In this document: in pieces, positions 44,974 to 52,869 of the stretch
Layout of the letters: each line of letters starts with the position of its first letter
How positions within the stretch are numbered: the stretch's first letter is position 1
DNA from: CAZBRS01 sp964494475
Lineage (GTDB): Bacteria; Myxococcota_A; UBA9042; CAZBRS01
NCBI GenBank assembly: GCA_964494475.1
Contig: CAZBRS010000018.1
Coordinates: 1-64,000 of the forward strand
Length of the DNA: 64,000 nucleotides
Reading direction: 5' to 3'
Program-made: the position numbers and the translations under genes
Notes under the pieces: model-generated
Database searches by the model: none
Told to the model about the DNA's origin: nothing
What the model saw: only the letters and a program-made list of their open reading frames with translations

Positions 44974-45771
44974 TCAGCGCCGTGCGTCCTCGTCTCGCGG
45001 CGCCGGGCGCTCGGGCGGCGGTGACGGTTTGTGAAAGATCTCGTGCGCGTCCGCGTAGAGCGAATCCAGGCTGGCTCCATCGTGCGCTTTGAACAGTCCC
45101 TTGATTCGCAGCTCCATCTCCGGCGAGAAAGACCCATTCTCTTCCAGGTGCTGCTTTGGCATGTTCAATCTTCCGAGTATTATCGTGTCATTTACATATG
45201 GTCGAATTTTTCTCAGCAGGGGTCTCAGGTCCTCATCCAGCATCGGCTCGCACGAAACGCTCGTGGCGAACCCTGCCGAGTGGGCGTACTTCAAGCATTC
45301 GAGCCGCTCCGAGAACTCCGGGGCCCCGGGCTCCCAGTACCGCAGGGTCTCCGGGTCGCACGAGCCGATGGTGAACCTGAACAGTATCCTGTCCTTGAAT
45401 TCCGAAAAGCGTTCACATATGGCTGCAATGCACTGCAGTTGTGGTTTGGAGACCAGGAGCACCCGGGCGTAGGCGGTGAGCAGTTCGGCGATGAAGTCGA
45501 GGCACTCCGGCAGGATTTCTGGCGTGATGTCGTGCGTCGACGGGAACATCACGGTCTCTTGGAGCAGGGGCGTGCGTGGCTTGATCTTGCGCCTGCTCCT
45601 GCGCATCTTCGGATCTTTCCATCCATTGATGTCTGTACGTTTGAAGCGTATGGAAACAGCCTTCGCGTGACAATACAGGCAGTTGTTAGAGCAGCCTATG
45701 GCTATATTTTTTTCTGTGTCTGCCCACTTTTTTGGTCCGTGAGTGTCATTTTTTATGTCATAATTGCCCAT
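44974..45771 (-). CDS. SPL-like radical SAM protein
   Basis: A 265-residue radical SAM enzyme. The cluster motif GCSNNCLYCHAK (Cys27, 31, 34) binds the [4Fe-4S] that cleaves S-adenosylmethionine. FPSTHDITPE, LLVSKPQ and IGSCDPETLRYWEPGAP are typical of the spore-photoproduct-lyase-like (SPL) radical SAM group. Substrate unknown. Base composition is much lower in GC than the surroundings (AT-rich stretches such as TTTACATATGGTCGAATTTTTC), suggesting transfer from another organism. The start follows the SPASM gene's stop by 2 bases (TAGCCATG), so it is last in the left-arm operon. Confidence 0.85.
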   Translation of the reverse strand: MGNYDIKNDTHGPKKWADTEKNIAIGCSNNCLYCHAKAVSIRFKRTDINGWKDPKMRRSRRKIKPRTPLLQETVMFPSTHDITPEILPECLDFIAELLTAYARVLLVSKPQLQCIAAICERFSEFKDRILFRFTIGSCDPETLRYWEPGAPEFSERLECLKYAHSAGFATSVSCEPMLDEDLRPLLRKIRPYVNDTIILGRLNMPKQHLEENGSFSPEMELRIKGLFKAHDGASLDSLYADAHEIFHKPSPPPERPAPRDEDARR

Positions 45772-45773
45772 GG

Positions 45774-46782
45774 CTACCTCTCTCGTTCGCGATCGCCGTG
45801 ATCTTGTGCATCACGTTGAGGTCCGGGCCGAGGGGGATCGTCGCTGAGGTAGCCCCCATGCCGGTGCCCGCACAACTCGAAGAACCGCCCGCCGAGCTGC
45901 AGGTTGTTGCGCAGGATTCGTCCCCAGCTCGATTCGGGCGGGTACGTCTGCAGCAGAATGTGGCGGATGTCGTCGGGGGCGCTCCAGATCTCGCCAAGGG
46001 TCGACATCTCGTCGATCCGGCCGAGGTGACACGCGCGCTTCAGCGCCGGAAAGCTCTCTTCGAGGTAGATCGCCGCCGACCAGTACACGTTCCCATCGCA
46101 GTCGACGACGGCGTCGTTGTGGAGGAGGAAGGGCGCGATGGGCTCTGCCGCGTTCATCAACAGCGGCGGGGACTTCCTGGCGATCAGATCACCGATCTCC
46201 TGGAGAAAGCGGGACGCCTCGTCCTCCGACCACTCGATCCCGACGCGAAAGAAGATCTCGACCCGCGGCACTCCGGCGGCCGCCAGGGTGTTCATGGTGG
46301 CGTGCACCGTACCAAGGTCGGAGGGCGCGACCACGACGTTCACGCAGTGCCACACGCCGGCCTGTCGGAGCAGCGCCGAGCGCCGGGCGGCGACGTCCTG
46401 GCCGCAGGCGAGGTTCAGGAACACCTGCAGCCGCTCGGCCGGGAAGATCCCCAGCGTGTCGTCGTCGAGCCGGAGCCCGTTGGTCGCCAGCGCATAGCGC
46501 ACCCGCTTGCCGGAGCCGAGGGCGCGGCGTTCGGCCAACGCCACGGCTTCGCGCACGAGATCCGGGCGCTCCAGGGGCTCGCCGCCGAAGAAGACCAGCG
46601 TGACCTCGGCCCCCTGCGACGTGAACAGGAGGTCGATCGATCGGACCAGGAGATCGGAGCCCATGTCCTCCGTGCGCTTGTCGACCCGGCAGTAGGCGCA
46701 GCGAAGAGCAACTCCTCGTGACCATGACCTGCAGGTGGCGCATGCCCGGACCGGGGTTCGGGTCTGGCGTCACGTTAGCCAT
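45774..46782 (-). pseudogene. SPASM-type radical SAM gene frameshifted at its Cys motif
   Basis: The start ATG 46782 and first 26 residues (MANVTPDPNPGPGMRHLQVM, then VTRSCS) are in one frame; the rest, from LRCAYCRVDKRTEDMGSDLL to the stop at 45774, is in another. Compared with the paralog at 47715 (VTRSCSLRCSYC), two bases are missing near 46701-46707, inside the CxxxCxxC motif. Restoring them gives about 336 residues with GGEPLERPDLV and SPASM Cys (VDCDGNVYWS, KRACHLG, FFELC). Without repair no functional cluster forms. It may be real decay, a sequencing error, or recoding. The start overlaps the methyltransferase stop by 8 bases. Confidence 0.8.
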
Positions 46783-47464
46783 CGGCTCGGCTCGTGCGTG
46801 GCCCGAAGGGTTCGGTCGGGTAGGCGTGCCGGCCGGACTTCCGCAGCATGACCACGGCCTCGAAGCGGTCGGGCGTCGGATCGGCGGCGGGGTCGACGTG
46901 GACGAGCCGGCAGGTCTCCACGTAGTCGGGATTCCACGAGAAGAGGCGCGAATAGTCCATCTTGTAGCTGAACATCCCTTCTCGTGGCAGGTAAGGGTTC
47001 TTGTAGGGGAACGGTGGGCAGAAGTCCGACACGACCATCGTCCCTCCGTCGCGCAGGCACCGGTCGGCTTCGCAGGCGATCTTGAAGAGGTGCCTTCGGT
47101 CAACCAGGTACAGGCAGAAGCCCAGGATGATCGTATCGAAGGACTCGTCCGGATACCCCAGGTCGTCGGCGGTGCCGATGCGAAGGTCCAGCTCGGGCCA
47201 GGTGGCCTTCCCGTCCTCGATGGCGATCGTCGACGGGTCAATCCCATGACACTCCGTCCCGAAGAGCGCGTGGATCCGGCTCAGTCGACAGCCGTTGCTG
47301 CAGCCCACCTCGAGGAGTCGGGCCGGACGGAGGGACATCGCCTGCAACGCCGAGACGACGCGGTCGCTCTTCTTCATGAACGACTCGCGATTCTGGCGGA
47401 ACCACCCATCGCCTTCGGACGCGAGGAAGAGGTCTCTCTGCAACGTGCTCTCGTGGGTCGTCAT
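46775..47464 (-). CDS. Class I SAM-dependent methyltransferase
   Basis: A 229-residue Rossmann methyltransferase. Motif I LLEVGCSNGCRL (about 49-60) binds SAM; ECHGIDPS gives the acidic residue after beta2; FDTIILGFCLYLV and LRDGGTMVVSDF are motifs II and III. The N-terminus RQNRESFMKKSDRVV is seen in methyltransferases of polysaccharide or small-molecule pathways. First gene of the left arm; its stop lies inside the start of the SPASM gene, so the two are translated together. Substrate unknown. Confidence 0.88.
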   Translation of the reverse strand: MTTHESTLQRDLFLASEGDGWFRQNRESFMKKSDRVVSALQAMSLRPARLLEVGCSNGCRLSRIHALFGTECHGIDPSTIAIEDGKATWPELDLRIGTADDLGYPDESFDTIILGFCLYLVDRRHLFKIACEADRCLRDGGTMVVSDFCPPFPYKNPYLPREGMFSYKMDYSRLFSWNPDYVETCRLVHVDPAADPTPDRFEAVVMLRKSGRHAYPTEPFGPRTSRADG

Positions 47465-47691
47465 GGCCCCTGCTTCCCTCTCCGGCGGCCCGGTGCTTCC
47501 CCCGGTTCTCGCCGGCCGGGGTCACCTCCGCTGCTGTCCCCAATGATGACGACGGGTGCGGAGAACGTCAAGCCACCCGCCCGCCGCGCAGGCCCGAGCC
47601 GCTCGTTCGGGAGGGAGGTCGCGTTCGACCGGGACGCCCGCGGGGTGAGTCGTCGGAGGGCCGCGCTTCGAGCCCGGCGGGGGCCCCGGCG

Positions 47692-47719
47692 TTGACTTCG
47701 ACCAGGCCCAACGTATGCT
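47692..47719 (+). promoter_or_regulatory. Promoter of the right-arm radical SAM operon
   Basis: TTGACT (47692-47697), a 16-nt spacer, TATGCT (47714-47719). The -10 element contains the ATG at 47715, so if it is used, translation must begin at ATG 47727 or 47748. Confidence 0.55.
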
Positions 47720-50312
47720 CACGGCGATGTCTTTCCCGTGGAATCCGATGAAACGCGCGCCCGCGCCCGTGCCCGACAGGCAGATGTATCACCTGGAGCT
47801 CATGGTCACCCGGAGCTGCTCCCTGCGCTGCTCGTATTGCCAGGTCGATCGGCGCCAGGAGAGCATGTCTCCGGAGATCGTGCGGGCTTCGGTGGAGTTT
47901 CTGTTCACCGCGGGCGCCGGCGACCTCGAGCTGCTCTTCTACGGCGGAGAACCGCTCGAGCGGTTCGATCTCGTCCGCCTGGCCGTCGAGCTCGCCGAGC
48001 AGCGCTCCGCCGAAACGGGCAAGCGCGTGAGCTACATCCTGATCACGAATGGGCTCCGCCTCGATCAGCACGTCCTGCGGGCCTTTCCGGCCGACCGCCT
48101 GAAGGTCTACCTCAATCTCGTCGCCCCCATGCCCGCCAGGCAGGCGGAGGGCCCGGGCGCTGTGTTGCCCTCCGAGATCCGGGGTCGCGTGGCGATGCTC
48201 GAAGCCGCCGGCGTCTGGCAATGCGTGAACGTCGTGGCCGATCCGGCCGACCTCGAGCCCCTGCGCTGGGCGCTGGCTGCGTTGACCCAGGCCCGCGTGC
48301 CGCGGCTGCAGGTGTTCTTTCGACTGGGCGCCGAGTGGCCGGAGGAGGCCGAGGCCGCGTTCCTCGACGAGATCGGCCGCCTCGTGGCCGGCCCCGACGT
48401 GCCCAGATTCCTGAACGCCGAAGAGCGAATGGCCCCGTTTCTCCTGCACAACGACCCCGTGGTCGACTGCGACGGCAGCCTCCATTGGTCGGCCGCGATC
48501 TGGCTCGAGCAAGGGTTCCCCGAGCTCATGCAGAGCTGTCGCATCGGTCACGTGCGCGAGACCACCAGCTTCGACGAGGTCTGGGCCGAGCCCGACGACA
48601 TCCGCCGGATCCTCCTCGAGACCTATCCCCCCCAGTCGCCCCAGGGCCGGATCCTTCACAACAACGTGGCGCTCGCCGACCGCTTCTGCCGGGTATGTGC
48701 CGCGTCGCCAGCCGGATCGCCCCCCCTGCCGGCCGTGTCGCCGAATTCGGGCCACCCGGAGCGCCGGGCGTTCTTCCTGTGCAGCACGGAGGCCGGTTGC
48801 CCGGTCAACCTGTCGTTCACCATCCAGTTTCACAACTACATCACGGAGAACGAGTGGTCCTTCCGCGACGTCGAGTCGTCCGATACCATCGTCATCGTGA
48901 ACTGCAGCACGCTGCCCGAGTATCGGCGCCGCGTGCCGCTCACGGTCGAGTATCTGGCGAAGCGCTATCCGTCGAAGACGATCCTCGTCACGGGTTGCTT
49001 CGTGAAGCACGACGTGGTCGAAGCCGACAACGTCATCTACGTGAAGATGTCGCGCAAGGACGACTTCGACGCGCTCTTCGGGGCGACCGTCCGGTTCAAG
49101 GACGTGTCGCCGATCTCGACGGCCGAGGCTGACACGAAGGTGCGCGCGCTCGACGCCGCGAAGAAGGGTGGCGTGCCCTACAACATATCCATTGCCACCG
49201 GCTGTACGAACAACTGCTCTTTCTGTATCCAGAAAACGATATTTACGACAATCGAAAGCGTGCCTGTTGATGCTGTAATTTCTGGCTTGTTGGATGGAAT
49301 TGAAAAAGGGTATACGAATTTCGTGATCGGTGGTGCCGACATCTCGTCCTATGGTCACGACCTCGGCATCGACGTGACCGACCTGTTCGAGGCCTTGTTC
49401 ACCCGGGTGCTCCGCGCGAACCCCCGGCTGTCGATCGGATTCTGGGCGTTCGAACCCCGCGGGCTCCTGAAGCACTTCGAGGAACTGAAGGCCTACTTCG
49501 CCGAAGGCTTGATAAACTGGGTGCGAATTCCCGTTCAATCCGGCAGCGACAGCGTCCTGAAGAGCATGAACAGGAAGTACAAGGTAAGAGACGTTCTGGA
49601 TGCTATAAACGAATTGCGCATCCTGTCTCCTGCCATGAGGATCGACACGGATCTGCTCTTCTGCTATCCGACCGAGACCGAGGCAGATTTCGAAGCGTCC
49701 CTCGGAATAATTGACTATTTCGACGCCACGAGCCTGATCGTCTTCGGCCGGCACGAGAACACCCGGGCCTTCGCGATGCAGGATGTGTTCTCGGCTGACG
49801 AGAAGGCGCGCCGGTGCGAGGTGCTCGAGTCGATTCGGGCGAAGCAGACCGCGGGCAAGGAGAGCCAGGCAAGCCAGGGCATCGAGATCCAGTTGCCGTC
49901 GGCGCAGGGCGCGTCTCGGTTCTTCGTTCTCCAGGAGTCTGACCTTCAGCGTCCGGCGCTCCAGACGCCGCGGCCTCCCGAAGCGCCGCGCCCCGAGGAG
50001 GTCGGCGCCGCTCCTGCCCCCGACGACGCCGACACGGCGCGCCTGCGCCGCGTGGGCGAACTGCTGGCCGGCAAGGGCATCGAGCTCCAGTGGGCCGAGG
50101 GGCGCCTGGACCTCGTCTTCCCGGATGACGCGCAACCCGACGGCACGTCCTGCGTGTCCGTGTCCAGGGTCTCCGACGGCGCGAACGTGTACGGCAAGAG
50201 CGGGGCCCTCGGCGTGTGGCACTCCGGGAGCCTCCTCACGCCACGCATCTCGAGGGTGCTCTCGGGCGTCCTGCAGCAGCTCGAGCGCCTGCGCAGCGAA
50301 GCGTCGGACTGA
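47715..50312 (+). CDS. Fused radical SAM enzyme: SPASM type plus methylthiotransferase-like, with novel C-terminal domain
   Basis: An 865-residue protein with two radical SAM modules. Residues about 24-330: core Cys35/39/42 (VTRSCSLRCSYC), GGEPLERFDLV, and SPASM Cys252, 275, 325, 328. Residues about 355-760 resemble RimO/MiaB methylthiotransferases: auxiliary-cluster Cys362 (AGCPVN), 397 (VNCST), 428 (VTGC); core Cys497/501/504 (GCTNNCSFC); VQSGSDSVLKSMNR and DLLFCYPTET. No TRAM domain; instead a 93-residue unknown domain (773-865) shared with the U32 protein at 51290. The methylthiotransferase part is AT-richer. Could thiomethylate a peptide or RNA. The promoter suggests a start at 47727 or 47748, whose N-terminus also matches the paralog. 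Confidence 0.85.
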   Translation: MLTAMSFPWNPMKRAPAPVPDRQMYHLELMVTRSCSLRCSYCQVDRRQESMSPEIVRASVEFLFTAGAGDLELLFYGGEPLERFDLVRLAVELAEQRSAETGKRVSYILITNGLRLDQHVLRAFPADRLKVYLNLVAPMPARQAEGPGAVLPSEIRGRVAMLEAAGVWQCVNVVADPADLEPLRWALAALTQARVPRLQVFFRLGAEWPEEAEAAFLDEIGRLVAGPDVPRFLNAEERMAPFLLHNDPVVDCDGSLHWSAAIWLEQGFPELMQSCRIGHVRETTSFDEVWAEPDDIRRILLETYPPQSPQGRILHNNVALADRFCRVCAASPAGSPPLPAVSPNSGHPERRAFFLCSTEAGCPVNLSFTIQFHNYITENEWSFRDVESSDTIVIVNCSTLPEYRRRVPLTVEYLAKRYPSKTILVTGCFVKHDVVEADNVIYVKMSRKDDFDALFGATVRFKDVSPISTAEADTKVRALDAAKKGGVPYNISIATGCTNNCSFCIQKTIFTTIESVPVDAVISGLLDGIEKGYTNFVIGGADISSYGHDLGIDVTDLFEALFTRVLRANPRLSIGFWAFEPRGLLKHFEELKAYFAEGLINWVRIPVQSGSDSVLKSMNRKYKVRDVLDAINELRILSPAMRIDTDLLFCYPTETEADFEASLGIIDYFDATSLIVFGRHENTRAFAMQDVFSADEKARRCEVLESIRAKQTAGKESQASQGIEIQLPSAQGASRFFVLQESDLQRPALQTPRPPEAPRPEEVGAAPAPDDADTARLRRVGELLAGKGIELQWAEGRLDLVFPDDAQPDGTSCVSVSRVSDGANVYGKSGALGVWHSGSLLTPRISRVLSGVLQQLERLRSEASD

Positions 50313-50354
50313 GCACGGCGGGCCACCGATGGTCGGGAGAATGGGGAGGACAGG

Positions 50355-51293
50355 GTGACATCGTCACGGACGCTGCCGGCAGGAGCCACGCGCGCTGCGC
50401 CCGGGCCCGTCGCCCCCCGACTGCCGGCGGGCGAGGATGCCGGAGCGCGGCCGGAGTGGGCGATCGCCGCGGGGGTCCCCGAGATCCAGGCGGCGGAGGC
50501 CTCGGGCGACCTGCAGCCCGCCGAGAGAGGATGGTCGGCGACCCTGTACAGCGGCGAACCGGTGGTCTTTCAGCGGCTCTACGCCGGGGAGGAGTTCTGT
50601 CGCCACCTGATCCCCGGTCGCACGCGATGGCGATCGCTCCTGGCCCTGGCCGAACGGCGCGGCGTGCCCGTCACCCTGACGACCCCGCCCGCGACCGAGG
50701 ACGACCTGGCCCGTCTCTCCGTGCTGTTCCGAATGCTCTCGGGGTCGCCGGGAGCCGAAGTCGTGGCCAACGACTGGGGCGTGCTGAGCCTCGTCCGGCG
50801 ACGATTTCCCGACCTGCGTCCGCTCCTGGGGCGAGGCCTGCGTCGCCAGAGGAAGGATCCACGATCCAAGGACCTCGCCCACCCGGGAGCCATGGCCCGG
50901 GAACTGCAGGACCTCCTCGCCCACCTTGGCGTCGATCGGGTCGAGGCCGACTGGTTGCCCGACGACGCGTCGCCCATCCCGCTGGTGATGCACGTGCCCT
51001 TCGCGTTCCTGGCCAGCGGCAGCCTGTGCGCCCTCAGCGGCTTGAATCGGCCCGTCTACGAGAAGTTCCGCCCCGACCAGCCCTGCGCCGCGCCGTGCCG
51101 CGGGCTTCGGGCGCAGCTCCGCCACGCCGCGTTCAGCGCGCCGGTGCTGCTGAAGGGCAACACGCTGTTCGGTCAGAATGGCGTGGGCCTGGCCTCGGCC
51201 GCCCGCCCCGACGTCGCGCGCCTCGTGTACGACCTGGACACCGACGTGGAGCGGCGGTTCCTGAGGCCGACCCCCGAGGCCCGAAGACCATGA
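50355..51293 (+). CDS. U32-family-like protein, UbiV-like Cys pattern
   Basis: A 312-residue protein starting at GTG 50355 after GGGGAGGACA. ANDWGVLSLVRRRFPDLRPLLGRG and LRRQRKDPR match the U32 (UbiV/TrhP/collagenase-like) barrel signature 'NDWGvL...lgrllnrqkrDPR'. Cys82, 225, 244 and 248 (CAAPC) reproduce the four-Cys [4Fe-4S] pattern of UbiV. A Pro/Ala-rich 35-residue N-terminal extension is unusual. UbiU-UbiV pairs hydroxylate without oxygen, and this gene overlaps a second U32 gene by 4 bases, so a heterodimer is likely. The substrate is unknown and need not be ubiquinone. Confidence 0.8.
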   Translation: MTSSRTLPAGATRAAPGPVAPRLPAGEDAGARPEWAIAAGVPEIQAAEASGDLQPAERGWSATLYSGEPVVFQRLYAGEEFCRHLIPGRTRWRSLLALAERRGVPVTLTTPPATEDDLARLSVLFRMLSGSPGAEVVANDWGVLSLVRRRFPDLRPLLGRGLRRQRKDPRSKDLAHPGAMARELQDLLAHLGVDRVEADWLPDDASPIPLVMHVPFAFLASGSLCALSGLNRPVYEKFRPDQPCAAPCRGLRAQLRHAAFSAPVLLKGNTLFGQNGVGLASAARPDVARLVYDLDTDVERRFLRPTPEARRP

Positions 51294-52744
51294 AGATCGT
51301 AGCCGCCATAGCCACTTCCGCAGACGTGGAGCCCCTGATCGCGGCCGGCGCCGACGAGCTCTACTGCGGGGTCGTACCGGCCGGGCTCGGGCGCACGGAG
51401 GATGCCTGCCGGTTGAACCGTCGCTACAGCCCGAACGCGAACATCGGCAGCCTCGACGACTTCGCCGCGCTCGTCGAGAGCGCGCGCGCCCGGGCCGTGC
51501 CGGTCTCGGTGACGCTGAACGAGCACGCGTACGACCCGGAGTTGATCCCGGCGCTGGTCGAGCTGGCGGGCAACCTGGCGGCGGCGGGCGCCCACGCGCT
51601 GATCGTGACGGATCTCGCGCTGATCCTGGCGATCCGACGGGCGGGAGTGGCGGTGGACCTGCACCTCTCCAGCGTCGCCACCTGCTACAACTCCGAGGCC
51701 GCGAGGTTCTTCGCCGATCTCGGGATCCAACGCGTCATCCTTCCCAGGTACCTCTCGCCCCGGCAGATCTCCGTCCTCCGTGCAGCCGGCGCACCGGTCG
51801 ACTACGAGGTCTTCGTCATGAACGACGGCTGCGGGTTCGAGGAGGGGCTTTGCATGAGCCTGCACCGGCCCCTCGGGCCCATGTGCCAGATGCCGTGGGA
51901 CGCCGAGTTGGTGTCCGACGGGCCGATCTCGCCGGCGCTCGCCCAGGCCTGGGACGAGAACTGGAAGGCGTACCGGTGCTTGATGAATCTCCTGGACCAC
52001 CCCGGCGGCACGGTCTCGCCCCAGGGCATTCCCAACGGCCCCTGCGGGGTGTGCGCGTTGCCGGCGTTGAAGGCGGCGGGCGTCGGCTACGTCAAGGTGC
52101 CCGGCCGGGAGTACCCGCCCGCGGTCCGATCCGGAGCGGTTCGGTTCGTGAAGACCGTCCTCGACGCGGTCGAGCGCGGAGAATCGTCCGAGGCCGTGCA
52201 GGGCCGGGCGCGGGCCCTGAAGGCCACGCCCCTGCTGTGCGACAGCACCCTGACGTGCTACTTCCGTGCGGGCATCCCGTCCGGTGGCTCGAACCCCGTC
52301 GTCGTTCCGGACCTCTCCCTGGCCGACCTCGCGGCCGCGGTTCGCTTCCAGCGTGGAGCGATGGGGGAGGCGTGCCGTCCAACGGGGGCGTGCAGCCCGG
52401 GTGCCCCGTCGGATTCCCCGACCGTGGAGGCAACTCCGCCGCCGCCGCCCGCCGCCGCCGTTCGCTCGACGCCGGACGTCGAGGGGCCCGACGCGACGCG
52501 CCTTCGACGAGTCGCGGACGCGCTGGGCGACAAGGGCATCGGCGTCCGGTGGATCGACCGGGGGCTGGAGCTCTCCTTCCCCGACGACGCGCAACCCGGA
52601 GGCGCCTCCCGCGTCACGGTGGCCGCGATCGATCCGGCCACGCGCTGCTTCGCGACGAGCGGAGGCCTCGGGCTCTGGTATTCGGGGGGCGTCCTGACCC
52701 CGCGCGTGGCGCGGATGCTCAAGGGAATCCTGCGGCTGCTCTGA
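51290..52744 (+). CDS. U32-family protein with novel C-terminal domain
   Basis: A 484-residue protein. Residues 1-330 form the U32 barrel: MKIVAAIATSADVEPLIAAG, DELYCGV, VSVTLNEHAYDPELI, HLSSVATCYNSEAARFF and GIQRVILPRYLS. Candidate cluster Cys are 181, 188, 199, 252 and 255 (NDGCGFEEGLC; PMCQM; GPCGVC). After a Pro/Ala linker, residues 401-484 are the same unknown domain that ends the fused radical SAM protein (RLRRVADALGDKGI; ELSFPDDAQPGG; GLGLWYSG; LTPRVARML). It overlaps the preceding U32 gene (ATGA) and probably works with it and with the radical SAM fusion. Confidence 0.85.
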   Translation: MKIVAAIATSADVEPLIAAGADELYCGVVPAGLGRTEDACRLNRRYSPNANIGSLDDFAALVESARARAVPVSVTLNEHAYDPELIPALVELAGNLAAAGAHALIVTDLALILAIRRAGVAVDLHLSSVATCYNSEAARFFADLGIQRVILPRYLSPRQISVLRAAGAPVDYEVFVMNDGCGFEEGLCMSLHRPLGPMCQMPWDAELVSDGPISPALAQAWDENWKAYRCLMNLLDHPGGTVSPQGIPNGPCGVCALPALKAAGVGYVKVPGREYPPAVRSGAVRFVKTVLDAVERGESSEAVQGRARALKATPLLCDSTLTCYFRAGIPSGGSNPVVVPDLSLADLAAAVRFQRGAMGEACRPTGACSPGAPSDSPTVEATPPPPPAAAVRSTPDVEGPDATRLRRVADALGDKGIGVRWIDRGLELSFPDDAQPGGASRVTVAAIDPATRCFATSGGLGLWYSGGVLTPRVARMLKGILRLL

Positions 52745-52813
52745 CGCGACCGAGGGGCGGCCTTTCTCCGCCGCGCCGCGCGCCTTGAGATTCGAGCGCG
52801 GGCGCGCAGGCCC

Positions 52814-52842
52814 TTCCTCGGGCTCCCGACTCTTGGTAGAAT
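52814..52842 (+). promoter_or_regulatory. Possible promoter of the Cys-rich/PEP-binding lipoprotein operon
   Basis: TTCCTC (52814-52819), a 17-nt spacer, TAGAAT (52837-52842); the -10 is good, the -35 weak. Confidence 0.35.
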
Positions 52843-52869
52843 CTTCGGGCGGATGAGGCGGTGGGTCGC

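Noticed and set aside
47465..47714. Search for a RiPP precursor peptide between the radical SAM arms
   Set aside because: No short frame with a ribosome site and a core-like sequence was found; the region holds promoters only.
44974..52744. Calling the radical SAM island a defence system or prophage
   Set aside because: No nuclease, integrase, capsid or toxin-antitoxin genes; enzyme content fits modification chemistry better.
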